Shown here one piece after another: positions 30,254 through 40,021 of a stretch of DNA of 64,000 bases (the first letter of the stretch is position 1; every line of letters starts with the position of its first letter). The notes under the pieces were generated by a model. That model did not search any database. It was not told the origin of the DNA and worked only from the letters and a program-made list of their open reading frames with translations. Source of the DNA: Pseudomonas sp. MRSN 12121. Lineage in GTDB: Bacteria; Pseudomonadota; Gammaproteobacteria; Pseudomonadales; Pseudomonadaceae. Made by a program: the position numbers and the translations under genes. Location of the stretch: positions 1,860,001 to 1,924,000 of the forward strand of contig NZ_CP010892.1 of the NCBI RefSeq assembly GCF_000931465.1, in the 5' to 3' direction.

Positions 30254-31567
30254 ATGAAAGTGTTGAAAGGCCAGGACATTCTGGCGCTTGGTTTTATGAC
30301 CTTTGCCCTGTTCGTCGGGGCAGGCAACATCATCTTCCCGCCTATCGTCGGCTTGCAGTCCGGGCCTAATGTCTGGATCGCGGCGCTGGGCTTTCTGATC
30401 ACCGCGGTAGGCCTGCCGGTGGTCACCGTCGTTGCGCTGGCCAAGGTCGGTGGCGCGATGGACGCGCTGAGCAGCCCGATCGGCAAGATCGCCGGGGGCC
30501 TGCTGGCCGCCGTCTGCTACCTGGCGGTCGGCCCGCTGTTCGCGACACCGCGTACTGCGACCGTGTCTTTCGAAGTGGGCCTGGCGCCCTTGACGGGCGA
30601 AAGCCCGCTGGCCTTGTTCCTCTATAGCTCGGCCTACTTCCTGCTGGTGTTCTTCATCTCCCTCTATCCGGGGCGTTTGCTAGACACCGTCGGGCGGTTC
30701 CTCGCGCCGCTGAAGATCATCGCCCTGGCCGTGCTGGGGATCGCCGCGTTCGCCCTGCCGGCCGGCGATATCGGTAGCGCGACCCCCGAATACGTGGCGG
30801 CGCCGTTTTCCCAGGGCTTCATCAATGGCTACCTGACCATGGATACCCTGGGCGCGCTGGTGTTCGGCATCGTCATCGTCAACGCCATCCGTTCTCGCGG
30901 CGTCGAGTCGCCCCGCCTGATCACCCGTTACGCGATCATCGCTGGGCTGATTGCCGGCGTCGGGCTGGCGCTGGTGTACGTCAGCCTGTTCCGCCTGGGC
31001 TCGGGCAGCCATGAAGTCGCCGTCGGCGCTACCAATGGCGCGGCGGTCCTGCACGCCTACGTGCAACATACCTTCGGCTCCCTGGGCAGCGGCTTCCTCG
31101 CGGTGCTGATCTCCCTGGCTTGCCTGGTGACCGCGGTCGGCCTGACCTGTGCCTGCGCCGAATACTTCAGCCGCGTACTGCCGCTGTCGTACAAGACCCT
31201 GGTGGTCATCCTCGCGGCGTTCTCGCTGCTGGTGTCCAACCTGGGCCTGACCAAGCTGATCGCGTTCTCCATTCCGGTGCTGACTGCCATCTACCCGCCT
31301 TGCATCGCCCTGGTGGCCCTGAGCTTCTGCAAGGATTTCTGGAATGAGCAGGGCCGCATCGTCGGCCCGGTAATGCTGGTGTCCTTCCTGTTCGGCCTGG
31401 TCGATGCCCTCAAGGGCGCCGGCCTGGCGGGTTGGATGCCGGCCGAGATGGCCCACCTGCCGCTGAGCGAGCAAGGCCTGGCGTGGCTGGTGCCTTCGGT
31501 CATGACCCTGGTGGTCGCGGTGATCTGCGATCGCCTGCTGGGCAAGCGTCGCGAGGCGCTGGCCTGA
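30254..31567 (+). CDS. brnQ: Branched-chain amino acid carrier BrnQ
   Basis: A 437-residue LIVCS-family sodium-coupled importer of leucine, isoleucine and valine with about twelve membrane helices. The start [20 protein letters not shown] and NIIFPP is typical of BraB/BrnQ. The ATG has no good Shine-Dalgarno sequence before it (ATTTCCTTA), but the family's N-terminus begins here. A strong terminator follows. Confidence 0.92.
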   Translation: MKVLKGQDILALGFMTFALFVGAGNIIFPPIVGLQSGPNVWIAALGFLITAVGLPVVTVVALAKVGGAMDALSSPIGKIAGGLLAAVCYLAVGPLFATPRTATVSFEVGLAPLTGESPLALFLYSSAYFLLVFFISLYPGRLLDTVGRFLAPLKIIALAVLGIAAFALPAGDIGSATPEYVAAPFSQGFINGYLTMDTLGALVFGIVIVNAIRSRGVESPRLITRYAIIAGLIAGVGLALVYVSLFRLGSGSHEVAVGATNGAAVLHAYVQHTFGSLGSGFLAVLISLACLVTAVGLTCACAEYFSRVLPLSYKTLVVILAAFSLLVSNLGLTKLIAFSIPVLTAIYPPCIALVALSFCKDFWNEQGRIVGPVMLVSFLFGLVDALKGAGLAGWMPAEMAHLPLSEQGLAWLVPSVMTLVVAVICDRLLGKRREALA

Positions 31568-31614
31568 TCCGTTCGCCGCGAAGGCCCGTCACGAGCGGGC
31601 CTTGAGCCGCAATG

Positions 31615-31651
31615 AAAAATGCCCCGCATCCAGCGATGCGGGGCATTTTTT
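31615..31651. terminator. Terminator after brnQ
   Basis: Stem ATGCCCCGCATC / GATGCGGGGCAT flanked by A-run and T-run, so it could work in both directions. Here it ends brnQ. Confidence 0.88.
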
Positions 31652-31743
31652 ATGGGCGTTCGCCGGTGTCTTTTTTCCTCGATCAGCGTCGAAGGCTGTG
31701 CCTGTTGCATCCGTACTCCGCCAACGCCTATCCGGGAACCTGC

Positions 31744-32481
31744 ATGTCGTTCGTCGAAGCCAACCTGATCCATCTCATCGCTGCCTTCTGGTTTGTCATC
31801 TGCTGGGGCGGCTATACCCGCTACGCGACCTGGAAGGGCCGCGACACCGCCTGCCTGGCCAGCGTGCTGCACCTGTACCGGGAAGACTGGATGCGCCGCA
31901 TGCTGCTGCGCGACAACCGTATCGCCGATGCGAGCGTGATCGGCAACCTGGAGCGCAACGCGTCGTTCTTCGCCTCCAGCACCCTGATCATCCTCGCCGG
32001 TATCCTCACCGTGCTGGGGGCTTCCGAGCGCGCGGTGTCGCTGCTGGCCGACATTCCCATGGTCCAGCAGGCCTCCCAGGGCATGTCGGAGATCAAGCTG
32101 CTGTGCCTGGCCCTGGTGTTCGTCTACGCCTTCTTCACCTTCAGTTGGTGCATGCGCCAGTACAACTTCGCCGCCATTCTCGTGGGCTCGGCGCCGATGA
32201 TCGGCGAGCGGCATGTCTCCGAACAGGAGCGCAAGGCCTTCGCCCTGCGCGCCGCGCGGGTGATTTCCATGGCCGCCAACCAGTTCAACTTCGGCCTGCG
32301 TTCCTATTATTTCGGCATGAGCATGCTGGCCTGGTTCGTCAGTCCCTGGCTGTTCATGCTGATGAGTGCGGGGGTGGTGTTTGTCCTGTATCGACGGGAG
32401 TTCCATTCCGATGTACTGGAAGTCATGGTCTATACACCGACTGAACAACCTCCGGTCGATAGCCCCAAGGATGCAGCCTGA
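31744..32481 (+). CDS. DUF599 membrane protein
   Basis: A 245-residue DUF599 family protein with about four helices (near 5-25, 78-98, 118-140 and 195-220) and the family segments ERNASFFASSTLIILAG and AANQFNFGLRSYYFG. Function of the family is unknown. The start at 31744 has only a weak GGGAA ribosome site; the frame is open further up but runs into the brnQ terminator. Confidence 0.85.
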   Translation: MSFVEANLIHLIAAFWFVICWGGYTRYATWKGRDTACLASVLHLYREDWMRRMLLRDNRIADASVIGNLERNASFFASSTLIILAGILTVLGASERAVSLLADIPMVQQASQGMSEIKLLCLALVFVYAFFTFSWCMRQYNFAAILVGSAPMIGERHVSEQERKAFALRAARVISMAANQFNFGLRSYYFGMSMLAWFVSPWLFMLMSAGVVFVLYRREFHSDVLEVMVYTPTEQPPVDSPKDAA

Positions 32482-32524
32482 GCGGTGATGGCTGATCGAT
32501 TGAACGGTTGAAAGGAGTTGGCCG

Positions 32525-32992
32525 ATGAGCAGTTCGCGTGCCCTGAAGTACCTGTGCCTGTGGTTCTTTCTGTTGTCGGGCTGCAGGGGGCAAACCCTGT
32601 ATCTGAATGGCGAGGCCCGGGGCAGGGTGGTAGATGCCTTGAGCGGCATGCCGATCGCCGGGGCCAAGGGCACCGTGTGTGGCGCACCGTTCCTGACGGC
32701 TGATGACGGGAGTTTCAAGGTCGAAGCGGCCACTGACCGGGAATGGGTCATGCTGCTGGCCGGGCGTTCGCCCCAGGACACCCCGCACCCTTGCCTCATG
32801 AGTATCGCGGCAGCGGATTACCAGACTCGCCAATGGCTGGCGCCTTTTACCGCGCACTACGACTTTCCCATCGGGCTGCTGCCCGTTTCCAGCCCTTTGC
32901 ACTATGCCCTGGAGTCTCCAGGCAATGAATCGGTGCCAATGTTGCAGGCGGAGCCCCGCCAGGACGAATTGTTTCAGGGGGCAGGCGGCTGA
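32525..32992 (+). CDS. Putative lipoprotein with carboxypeptidase-regulatory-like domain
   Basis: A 155-residue protein with a lipobox (LLSGC, Cys at residue 20), followed by a beta-rich stretch (ARGRVVDALSGMPIAGAKG) that looks like a CarboxypepD_reg / transthyretin-like fold. AAGGAG is 7 bp before the ATG. It follows DUF599 by 43 bp and may share its mRNA. Function unknown. Confidence 0.7.
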   Translation: MSSSRALKYLCLWFFLLSGCRGQTLYLNGEARGRVVDALSGMPIAGAKGTVCGAPFLTADDGSFKVEAATDREWVMLLAGRSPQDTPHPCLMSIAAADYQTRQWLAPFTAHYDFPIGLLPVSSPLHYALESPGNESVPMLQAEPRQDELFQGAGG

Positions 32993-33059
32993 TTCTCAAC
33001 GCTTAGTTGCTTGTCCGGCGACTAAGCACAGTTGTATTGGGCGACTGTTCTACGAGCAG

Positions 33060-33087
33060 AAAAAAGCCCGCACTTGGCGGGCTTTTT
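33060..33087. terminator. Bidirectional terminator between two lipoprotein genes
   Basis: AAAAAAGCCCGC-ACTTG-GCGGGCTTTTT with A-run and T-run; it serves both convergent genes. Confidence 0.85.
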
Positions 33088-33105
33088 CGTTGCGCTAAAA
33101 CCGAC

Positions 33106-33357
33106 TTAGTTGGTTTTAGGAGCGGCTTCCTTGGCAGCTTCTTCGGCAGCTGCTTTGTTCGAATCAGCCTGATCTTTGGCTGCTTCGGCGTTTTCTTTCG
33201 CGGCTTCGTTCACTTTATCCTGAGCTTCGTTCATTTTCTGTTGAGCTTGCTCGGCGTGTTGGTTCGCATCTTGAGCTTTGTCCTCGGATTTTTTATCGCA
33301 GGCAGCGAGACCGAGGGAAGCGGTCAACATCAAGGCAATAGCTAAAGTCTTACGCAT
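33106..33357 (-). CDS. Small helical lipoprotein
   Basis: An 83-residue lipoprotein: signal peptide MRKTLAIALMLTASLG, lipobox LAAC (Cys at 20), then an Ala/Glu/Lys/Gln-rich tail with heptad-like spacing that should form one long helix. It resembles OprI/Lpp-type structural lipoproteins in design but has no clear C-terminal Lys-Tyr-Arg ending. AAGGAG is 9 bp before the ATG at 33357. Confidence 0.8.
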   Translation of the reverse strand: MRKTLAIALMLTASLGLAACDKKSEDKAQDANQHAEQAQQKMNEAQDKVNEAAKENAEAAKDQADSNKAAAEEAAKEAAPKTN

Positions 33358-33515
33358 GGGGTGTTTCTCCTTATTGAAGATATCTTCTGGCCTTTCGAGC
33401 ATGGCTCTAGGGGTTAAGTTCCTTGAAATCCCAAGATATATAAAGTGCCAGCAATAGGGAACTTTTACCTAAGAAGCCAACTGAGCATCCTGCTCGCCAA
33501 CTAGAGAATCTCCCG

Positions 33516-33992
33516 ATGCAGCAAAGCCCTGTTTTTGAACGTGCGACAAGGTTCTTGTCGGCGCTGCGCCATTGCCAGGTGCTGGGTATGAGTGTGCACA
33601 GCGCCTCCGGGGAGGGCATCACCCTGATGCTGCCCTATAGCCCGCAGATCGTCGGTAATCCGCAGACCGGGGTGATTCATGGCGGTGCGCTGACCTCCTT
33701 GATGGACAGCGCCTGTGGCATGGCCACCTTGTGCGTGTTGCCGGAGTTCGAAGTCTGCCCGACCCTGGATTTGCGCATCGACTACATGCATCCGGCCCAG
33801 CCGGGGGCTAGCGTTTATGGTTTTGCCCAGTGTTATCGGGTGACCACCGATGTCATCTTCACCCGCGGCTATGCCTATCAGGACGATCCCGAGCAGCCCA
33901 TCGCCCATGTGGTGGGTACGTTCATGCGCATGGGCAAGGGGATCAAGGGTGCCAGCGGGCTGGCCGGGGCGATCAAAGGGGAGCGGCCATGA
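33516..33992 (+). CDS. Hotdog-fold thioesterase (PaaI type)
   Basis: A 158-residue protein with the PaaI/4HBT signature NPQTGVIHGGALTSLMDSACG and DLRIDYMHPA. It would hydrolyse an acyl- or aryl-CoA. Its stop overlaps the start of a second hotdog gene (ATGA), so the two are co-translated and probably form a heteromer or act in sequence. Substrate unknown. Confidence 0.85.
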   Translation: MQQSPVFERATRFLSALRHCQVLGMSVHSASGEGITLMLPYSPQIVGNPQTGVIHGGALTSLMDSACGMATLCVLPEFEVCPTLDLRIDYMHPAQPGASVYGFAQCYRVTTDVIFTRGYAYQDDPEQPIAHVVGTFMRMGKGIKGASGLAGAIKGERP

Positions 33993-34441
33993 ACCCGGAC
34001 TTCCAGGCGCAACTGCAACAGGCCCATGAGCAGGGCGATTACGCCGCGCTGCTGCAACTGATTCCCTACGCCCGGCTGATCGGCATCGAATGTTCGCGCC
34101 AGGGCGATGAGCTGCTGTTTCGCCTGCCGGCCAACCCGGACAACATCGGCAATCCGTTGTTACCGGCGCTGCATGGCGGGGTGATCGCCGGTTTCATGGA
34201 ACTGGCGGCGGCCCTGCACCTGTTGATTTCAACCGGCTCGCCGAGCGTGCCGAAGATCATCGACTTCTCTCTGGACTACCTGCGCGCCGGGCAATTTCGC
34301 GACACTTACGCCAGGTGCCAGGTGGGGCGCCAGGGCCGGCGGGTGGCCAACGTGGCGATCAGTGCCTGGCAGAGCGGCGCAGAGGAGCCGATCGCCACCG
34401 CTCGTGCACATTTCAAACTCGAAGAAACGCCAGGCCCTTGA
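33989..34441 (+). CDS. Hotdog-fold thioesterase (PaaI type), second copy
   Basis: A 150-residue paralogue-like hotdog protein with [21 protein letters not shown] and [11 protein letters not shown]. The ATG at 33989 overlaps the upstream stop by 4 bp. The same two-gene unit precedes htpG in other pseudomonads as far as I recall. Substrate unknown. Confidence 0.82.
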   Translation: MNPDFQAQLQQAHEQGDYAALLQLIPYARLIGIECSRQGDELLFRLPANPDNIGNPLLPALHGGVIAGFMELAAALHLLISTGSPSVPKIIDFSLDYLRAGQFRDTYARCQVGRQGRRVANVAISAWQSGAEEPIATARAHFKLEETPGP

Positions 34442-34529
34442 AATCCCGGGGACCGCCCCCAATTCAGAGGACATCCCGCCGCAAGCCCTTCGGGCGCGGC
34501 TTATGCCATCTGATTGGAGTTTGATGACC

Positions 34530-36434
34530 ATGAGTGTGGAAACTCAAAAGGAAACCCTGGGCTTCCAGACCGAGGTAAAGCAACTGCTGCACCTCATGAT
34601 CCATTCGCTGTATTCCAACAAGGAAATCTTCCTTCGCGAATTGATCTCGAACGCCTCTGACGCCGTCGACAAATTGCGCTTCGAAGCCCTGTCCAAGCCC
34701 GAGTTGCTGGAAGGTGGCGCCGAACTGAAGATCCGTGTGAGCTTCGACAAGGACGCCAAGACCGTCACCCTCGAAGACAACGGCATCGGCATGAGCCGCG
34801 AAGATGTGATCACCCACCTGGGGACCATCGCCAAGTCCGGCACCGCCGATTTCATGAAGAACCTCACGGGCGACCAGAAGAAGGATTCGCACCTCATTGG
34901 CCAGTTCGGCGTGGGCTTCTATTCCGCGTTCATCGTCGCCGACAAGGTCGACGTGTTCAGCCGCCGTGCCGGCCTCGCTGCCAGCGAAGGCGTGCACTGG
35001 TCCTCCAAGGGTGAAGGCGAGTTCGAAGTCGCGACCGTCGACAAGGCCGACCGCGGCACCCGCATCGTCCTGCACCTGAAGTCCGGCGAAGACGAATTCG
35101 CCGACGGCTGGCGCCTGCGCAACATCATCAAGAAATACTCCGACCATATCGCCCTGCCGATCGAGCTGCCCAAAGAAGCGGCCGCTGCCGAAGGCGAGGA
35201 AAAACCGGCGCTCGAATGGGAAACCGTCAACCGCGCCAGTGCCCTGTGGACCCGTCCGCGTACCGAGATCAAGGACGAGGAATACCAGGAGTTCTACAAG
35301 CACATCGCCCACGATTTCGAGAACCCGCTGAGCTGGAGCCACAACAAGGTCGAAGGCAAGCTGGAATACAGCTCGCTGCTCTACGTGCCGGCCCGCGCGC
35401 CGTTCGACCTGTACCAGCGTGAAGCGCCGAAAGGCCTGAAGCTCTACGTGCAGCGCGTGTTCGTGATGGACCAGGCCGAGTCGTTCCTGCCGCTGTACCT
35501 GCGCTTCATCAAGGGTGTGGTCGACTCCAACGACCTGTCGCTGAACGTGTCGCGGGAAATCCTGCAGAAAGACCCGATCATCGACTCCATGAAGTCGGCG
35601 CTGACCAAGCGCGTGCTGGACATGCTGGAGAAACTGGCGAAGAACGAGCCCGAGCAATACAAGGGCTTCTGGAAGAACTTCGGCCAGGTGATGAAAGAAG
35701 GCCCTGCCGAAGACTTCGCCAACAAGGAAAAGATCGCCGGCCTGCTGCGCTTCGCTTCCACCCAGGGCGACGACGGCGAGCAGGACGTTTCCCTGGCCGA
35801 CTACCTGGCGCGCGCCAAGGAAGGCCAGGACAAGATCTACTACCTCACTGGCGAGACCTACGCGCAGGTCAAGAACAGCCCGCACCTGGAAGTCTTCCGC
35901 AAGAAAGGCATCGAAGTGCTGCTGCTCACCGACCGTATCGACGAGTGGCTGATGAGCTACCTGAGCGACTTCGACGGCAAGAGCTTTGTCGACGTGGCGC
36001 GCGGCGACCTGGACCTGGGCAACCTGGACTCGGAAGAGGACAAGAAGGCCGCGGAAGAAGTTGCCAAGAGCAAGGAAGGCCTGGTCGAGCGGATCAAGAC
36101 CGCCCTGGGCGATACCGTCAGCGAAGTGCGGGTTTCCCACCGCCTGACTGATTCCCCGGCGATCCTGGCGATCGGCGAACAGGACCTGGGCCTGCAAATG
36201 CGCCAGATCCTCGAGGCGAGCGGGCAGAAGGTGCCGGACTCCAAGCCGATCTTCGAATTCAACCCGGCTCACCCGCTGATCGAGAAACTCGACGGCGAGC
36301 AGAGCGACGAGCGTTTCGGCGATCTGTCGCACATCCTCTTCGATCAGGCGGCCCTGGCCGCCGGCGACAGCTTGAAAGATCCGGCCGCCTATGTGCGCCG
36401 CCTGAACAAGCTGCTGGTTGAGCTGTCGGTTTAA
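34530..36434 (+). CDS. htpG: Molecular chaperone HtpG (bacterial Hsp90)
   Basis: A 634-residue Hsp90. The N-terminal ATPase has [25 protein letters not shown], the DNGIGM loop and [11 protein letters not shown]. The middle domain contains the catalytic-loop Arg in [10 protein letters not shown], and a C-terminal dimerisation domain follows. The start at 34530 gives the family's usual [12 protein letters not shown] with GGAG 10 bp upstream; the ATG at 34524 is only 4 bp from it. Confidence 0.97.
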   Translation: MSVETQKETLGFQTEVKQLLHLMIHSLYSNKEIFLRELISNASDAVDKLRFEALSKPELLEGGAELKIRVSFDKDAKTVTLEDNGIGMSREDVITHLGTIAKSGTADFMKNLTGDQKKDSHLIGQFGVGFYSAFIVADKVDVFSRRAGLAASEGVHWSSKGEGEFEVATVDKADRGTRIVLHLKSGEDEFADGWRLRNIIKKYSDHIALPIELPKEAAAAEGEEKPALEWETVNRASALWTRPRTEIKDEEYQEFYKHIAHDFENPLSWSHNKVEGKLEYSSLLYVPARAPFDLYQREAPKGLKLYVQRVFVMDQAESFLPLYLRFIKGVVDSNDLSLNVSREILQKDPIIDSMKSALTKRVLDMLEKLAKNEPEQYKGFWKNFGQVMKEGPAEDFANKEKIAGLLRFASTQGDDGEQDVSLADYLARAKEGQDKIYYLTGETYAQVKNSPHLEVFRKKGIEVLLLTDRIDEWLMSYLSDFDGKSFVDVARGDLDLGNLDSEEDKKAAEEVAKSKEGLVERIKTALGDTVSEVRVSHRLTDSPAILAIGEQDLGLQMRQILEASGQKVPDSKPIFEFNPAHPLIEKLDGEQSDERFGDLSHILFDQAALAAGDSLKDPAAYVRRLNKLLVELSV

Positions 36435-36446
36435 CCACGTTGCAAG

Positions 36447-36471
36447 AAAAACCCGCTTCGGCGGGTTTTTT
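36447..36471 (+). terminator. Terminator of htpG
   Basis: AAAAACCCGC-TTCG-GCGGGTTTTTT, a 6-bp GC-rich stem with a TTCG loop and a T-run. Confidence 0.85.
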
Positions 36472-36502
36472 CATTCCGGTGTCTACCAATCAGGAGTCTG
36501 AC

Positions 36503-37231
36503 ATGAGCCAAGTCACAGTTCGTTCCCTGGTCTACCAGATCGATGGTCAATCCTATGAAAGCCGCCTGGTGTTCGATGCCAGCCACCAGGGCCCGCGTCC
36601 GGGGCTGTTGATGGCGCCGAACTGGATGGGCGTCAGCGCCGGCGCCGAGAAGATCGCCGAGGCGGTAGCGGCCAAGGGTTACGTGGTACTGATCGCCGAC
36701 CTGTACGGGCAAACGGTGCGTCCGGGCAACGGCGACGAGGCGGGTGCCGCCATGATGCCGTTGAAGAATGACCGGGCCCTGTTGCGCAAGCGCATGCAGG
36801 CGGCTTTCGAGGCCCTGCAAGGCCAGCAGGAAGCGGCGGTGGACAAGGCCAGGCTGGCGACATTCGGCTTCTGCTTCGGCGGTTGCTGCTCGTTGGAGCT
36901 GGCGCGCAGCGGTGCGCCCGTGAAGGCGGCGGTGTCGTTCCACGGCACCCTGGACACGCCGAACCCGGCCGATGCACGCAACATCAAGGGTTCGGTGCTG
37001 GTGCTGCATGGCGCCGCCGATCCGCTGGTGCCGAAAGAGCAGCTGCCGGCCTTCGAGCAGGAAATGGATGCCGCGGGCGTGGATTGGCAATTGCTGAGCT
37101 ACGGCGGCGCGGTGCATTCCTTCACCGATCCGCAGGCCAATGTACCGGGCAAGATGATGTACGACGCCCGGACCGCGGGCCGGGCTTTCACCTCGATGCA
37201 CAACCTGCTGGACGAAGTGTTCAAGGGCTGA
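36503..37231 (+). CDS. Dienelactone hydrolase family protein
   Basis: A 242-residue alpha/beta hydrolase with a Cys nucleophile in GFCFGGCC, an Asp in HGAADPLVP and a His in GAVHSFTDP, the DLH triad. Members cleave lactones or related esters in the cytoplasm. AGGAG is 6 bp before the ATG. No aromatic degradation genes are nearby, so the true substrate is open. Confidence 0.88.
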   Translation: MSQVTVRSLVYQIDGQSYESRLVFDASHQGPRPGLLMAPNWMGVSAGAEKIAEAVAAKGYVVLIADLYGQTVRPGNGDEAGAAMMPLKNDRALLRKRMQAAFEALQGQQEAAVDKARLATFGFCFGGCCSLELARSGAPVKAAVSFHGTLDTPNPADARNIKGSVLVLHGAADPLVPKEQLPAFEQEMDAAGVDWQLLSYGGAVHSFTDPQANVPGKMMYDARTAGRAFTSMHNLLDEVFKG

Positions 37232-37240
37232 GCCCCGGGC

Positions 37241-37281
37241 AAAAAAAGCCCGCTGTGCCTTGGGGCACAGCGGGCTTTTTT
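37241..37281. terminator. Bidirectional terminator, dienelactone hydrolase / transsulfuration operon
   Basis: A perfect 12-bp stem GCCCGCTGTGCC / GGCACAGCGGGC flanked by A-run and T-run, between convergent genes. Confidence 0.9.
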
Positions 37282-37297
37282 GTCGCGGCCGCTCTCG

Positions 37298-38476
37298 TCA
37301 GATCCGCGCCAGCGCCTGGGCCAGGTCGGCGCGCAGGTCCTCGACATCCTCGACCCCCACCGACAGACGCACCAGCCCATCGCCGATGCCCAGCTGGGCG
37401 CGGGTTTCGGCGGGGATGCTGGCGTGAGTCATGATCGCCGGGTGCTCGATCAGGCTTTCCACGCCCCCCAGGCTTTCGGCCAGGGCGAAGATCCGCACGT
37501 TTTCGAGGAAGCGCCGGGCGCCGGCCAGGTCGCAGTCCAGGTCGAGGGAAATCATCCCGCCGAAACCGCGCATCTGCCGTCGCGCCAATTCATGCTGCGG
37601 GTGCGACGCCAGGCCCGGGTAATAGACCCGCGCCACTTGCGGCTGGCGCTCCAGCCATTGCGCCAGCTCCAGGGCATTGCTGCAGTGGCGCTCCATGCGC
37701 AGCGCCAGGGTCTTCACTCCGCGCAGGGTGAGGAAGGCGTCGAACGGCCCGGCGATGGCGCCTACCGCGTTCTGCAGGAAGCCCAGGCGCTCGGCCAGGT
37801 CGGGATTCTGGCCGACCACTGCGATGCCGCCGATCACGTCGGAATGGCCGTTCAGGTATTTGGTCGTCGAGTGCAGCACGATATCGAAGCCCAGCTCCAG
37901 CGGGCGCTGGATCCACGGACTGGCGAAGGTGTTGTCGGCGACGCAGATGATGCCCCGGGCCCGGCAGATACGGGCGATGGCGGCCAGATCGGTGAGACGC
38001 AGCAGCGGATTGCTCGGGGTTTCGACCATGACCATCCGTGTATCGTCCTGCAGCGCCGCTTCGAAGGCCGCAAGGTCGGACAGGTCGACGAAGCTGAAAC
38101 GATGCCCGGCGCTGCGCCGGCGGACCCGCTCGAACAGACGGAACGTACCGCCGTACAGGTCGTTGCCGGAGACGATGTGCGCGCCGGCATCGAGCAGCTC
38201 CAGCACGCTGGAGATCGCCGCCAGCCCGGAGGCGAAGGCGAAAGCCTGGGTGCCGCTCTCGAGGTCGGCCACGCAGCGTTCCAGCGCCCAGCGCGTGGGG
38301 TTGTGCGAGCGTCCATAGTCCAGGCCCTTGTGCACCCCGGGGCTCTGCTGGGCGTAGGTGGAATTGGCGTAGATCGGCGGCATCAACGCCCCGGTGGTCG
38401 GGTCCGGCGCCTGCCCGGCGTGGATGACCCGCGTGGCGAAGGCGCGCGGTGCGCCGGTTTCATCGTGGTGACTCAT
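37298..38476 (-). CDS. Cystathionine gamma-lyase/synthase family enzyme
   Basis: A 392-residue Cys/Met metabolism PLP enzyme. The PLP Lys is in HSTTKYLNGHSDVIGG, with YGRSHNPTR and ETPSNPLLRLTDLA upstream. The partner gene encodes cystathionine beta-synthase and overlaps by 4 bp (ATGA). The most likely job is therefore gamma-lyase in reverse transsulfuration (homocysteine to cysteine), like PA0400 beside PA0399 in P. aeruginosa. Gamma-synthase activity cannot be ruled out from sequence. Confidence 0.88.
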   Translation of the reverse strand: MSHHDETGAPRAFATRVIHAGQAPDPTTGALMPPIYANSTYAQQSPGVHKGLDYGRSHNPTRWALERCVADLESGTQAFAFASGLAAISSVLELLDAGAHIVSGNDLYGGTFRLFERVRRRSAGHRFSFVDLSDLAAFEAALQDDTRMVMVETPSNPLLRLTDLAAIARICRARGIICVADNTFASPWIQRPLELGFDIVLHSTTKYLNGHSDVIGGIAVVGQNPDLAERLGFLQNAVGAIAGPFDAFLTLRGVKTLALRMERHCSNALELAQWLERQPQVARVYYPGLASHPQHELARRQMRGFGGMISLDLDCDLAGARRFLENVRIFALAESLGGVESLIEHPAIMTHASIPAETRAQLGIGDGLVRLSVGVEDVEDLRADLAQALARI

Positions 38477-39849
38477 GGGAGCGATCTCCGCAGGTGGTTG
38501 AGCATGTCGACGCGGGTAATCAGGCCATGGAAGCCCGAGGCATCGGCGATGATCGCCACGAAGCCGCGGTCGAGCTCCGCCTCCAGTTGCGCCAGGCTGG
38601 CGCTGGGAGGCAGGGTTTCCAGTTGATCGGTCATGGCGCTGGCCACGGTCTTGCGAAAGTGCGCGGCGTCTTCGTGTACGCCCAGCAGGATGTCCGATTC
38701 GTCGATCACGCCGACCAGCCGCTGCCCGTCCACCAGCACCGGCAGTTGCGAGACGTCGGCCAGGCGCATGCGCTGGAAGGCGGTGAGCAGGGTGTCGTCC
38801 GGCCCCACGCTGATCACCCGGCCATCCTCGAAGCGTCGGGCGATCAGGTCGCGCAGGTCGCCGTAGCCCTTGCGCCGCAGCAGGCCCTGATCGTTCATCC
38901 ATTGGTCGTTGTAGACCTTCGACAGGTAGCGGGTGCCGGTGTCGCAGACGAAGCTGACCACCCGTTTCGGCGTGGTCTGCTCGCGGCAGTAGCGCAGCGC
39001 CGCCGCCAGCAGGGTGCCGGTCGAGGAGCCGGCGAGAATGCCCTCGGCGCGCAGCAGCTGGCGGGCGTGTTCGAAGCTTTCCTCGTCGCTGATCGAGTAA
39101 GCCTTGCGCACGCTGGAGACGTCGGCGATGGACGGCACGAAGTCTTCGCCGATGCCTTCCACGGCCCAGGAACCGGGCGTGTCCAGGGCACCGCTGCGGC
39201 TGTATTCGGCCATGACCGAGCCCACCGGGTCGGCCAGCACCATTTCCAGGTCCGGCTGTACGCGGCGGAAGAAGCGGGTCAGCCCGGTCAGGGTGCCGGA
39301 CGAACCGACGCCGACGACTATGGCGTCGACATCGTGCTGGGTCTGCGCCCAGATTTCCGGCGCGGTGCTGCATTCATGGGCCAGGGGGTTGGCCGGGTTG
39401 TTGAACTGGTCGGCGAAGAAGGCGCCGGGAATGTCCCGGGTCAGGCGTGCGGCGACGTCCTGGTAGTAATCCGGGTGGCCCTTGCCGACGTCGGAGCGGG
39501 TGATGTGCACTTCGGCGCCCATCGCTTTCAGGTGCAGGACCTTCTCGGTGGACATCTTGTCCGGCACCACCAGCACCACCCGATAACCCTTGGCCCGGCC
39601 GACCAGGGCCAGGCCGAGGCCGGTGTTGCCGGCGGTGGCCTCGACTATGGTGCCGCCGGGTTGCAGGCGGCCGTCGCGTTCGGCGGCGTCGATCATCGCC
39701 AGGCCGATGCGGTCCTTGATCGAACCGCCGGGGTTCTGCGATTCCAGCTTGAGAAACAGGGTACAGGGGCCGGTATCGAACCGAGTGACACGCACCAGGG
39801 GCGTGTTGCCAATCAGTTCGAGCACGGCGGGACGGGAGTCGTTCGGCAT
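38473..39849 (-). CDS. Cystathionine beta-synthase with CBS domains
   Basis: A 458-residue protein. The PLP domain (1-320) has the Schiff-base Lys in NPGGSIKDRIGLAMI, TAGNTGLGLALVG and the phosphate loop GVGSSGTLTG. A C-terminal CBS pair (about 335-455) includes LVDGQRLVGVIDESDILL. It makes cystathionine from serine and homocysteine, and such enzymes also produce H2S. GAGG is 7 bp before the ATG at 39849. Confidence 0.9.
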   Translation of the reverse strand: MPNDSRPAVLELIGNTPLVRVTRFDTGPCTLFLKLESQNPGGSIKDRIGLAMIDAAERDGRLQPGGTIVEATAGNTGLGLALVGRAKGYRVVLVVPDKMSTEKVLHLKAMGAEVHITRSDVGKGHPDYYQDVAARLTRDIPGAFFADQFNNPANPLAHECSTAPEIWAQTQHDVDAIVVGVGSSGTLTGLTRFFRRVQPDLEMVLADPVGSVMAEYSRSGALDTPGSWAVEGIGEDFVPSIADVSSVRKAYSISDEESFEHARQLLRAEGILAGSSTGTLLAAALRYCREQTTPKRVVSFVCDTGTRYLSKVYNDQWMNDQGLLRRKGYGDLRDLIARRFEDGRVISVGPDDTLLTAFQRMRLADVSQLPVLVDGQRLVGVIDESDILLGVHEDAAHFRKTVASAMTDQLETLPPSASLAQLEAELDRGFVAIIADASGFHGLITRVDMLNHLRRSLP

Positions 39850-40021
39850 GTATGACCTCACTGCGCTTATGGCGCTGAATGGACAACCGGCGACGAGTCG
39901 TCGTGCGCCGGTCGCGGGCAATGCATCGCAAGGACCATAGGCCGGGATCCCGCTACCCGCAACCGCGCGAGGTCGATCGCTGGCCATGGCGGCGGTGCTG
40001 CGCAGCGCCGGACGCCAGCCG

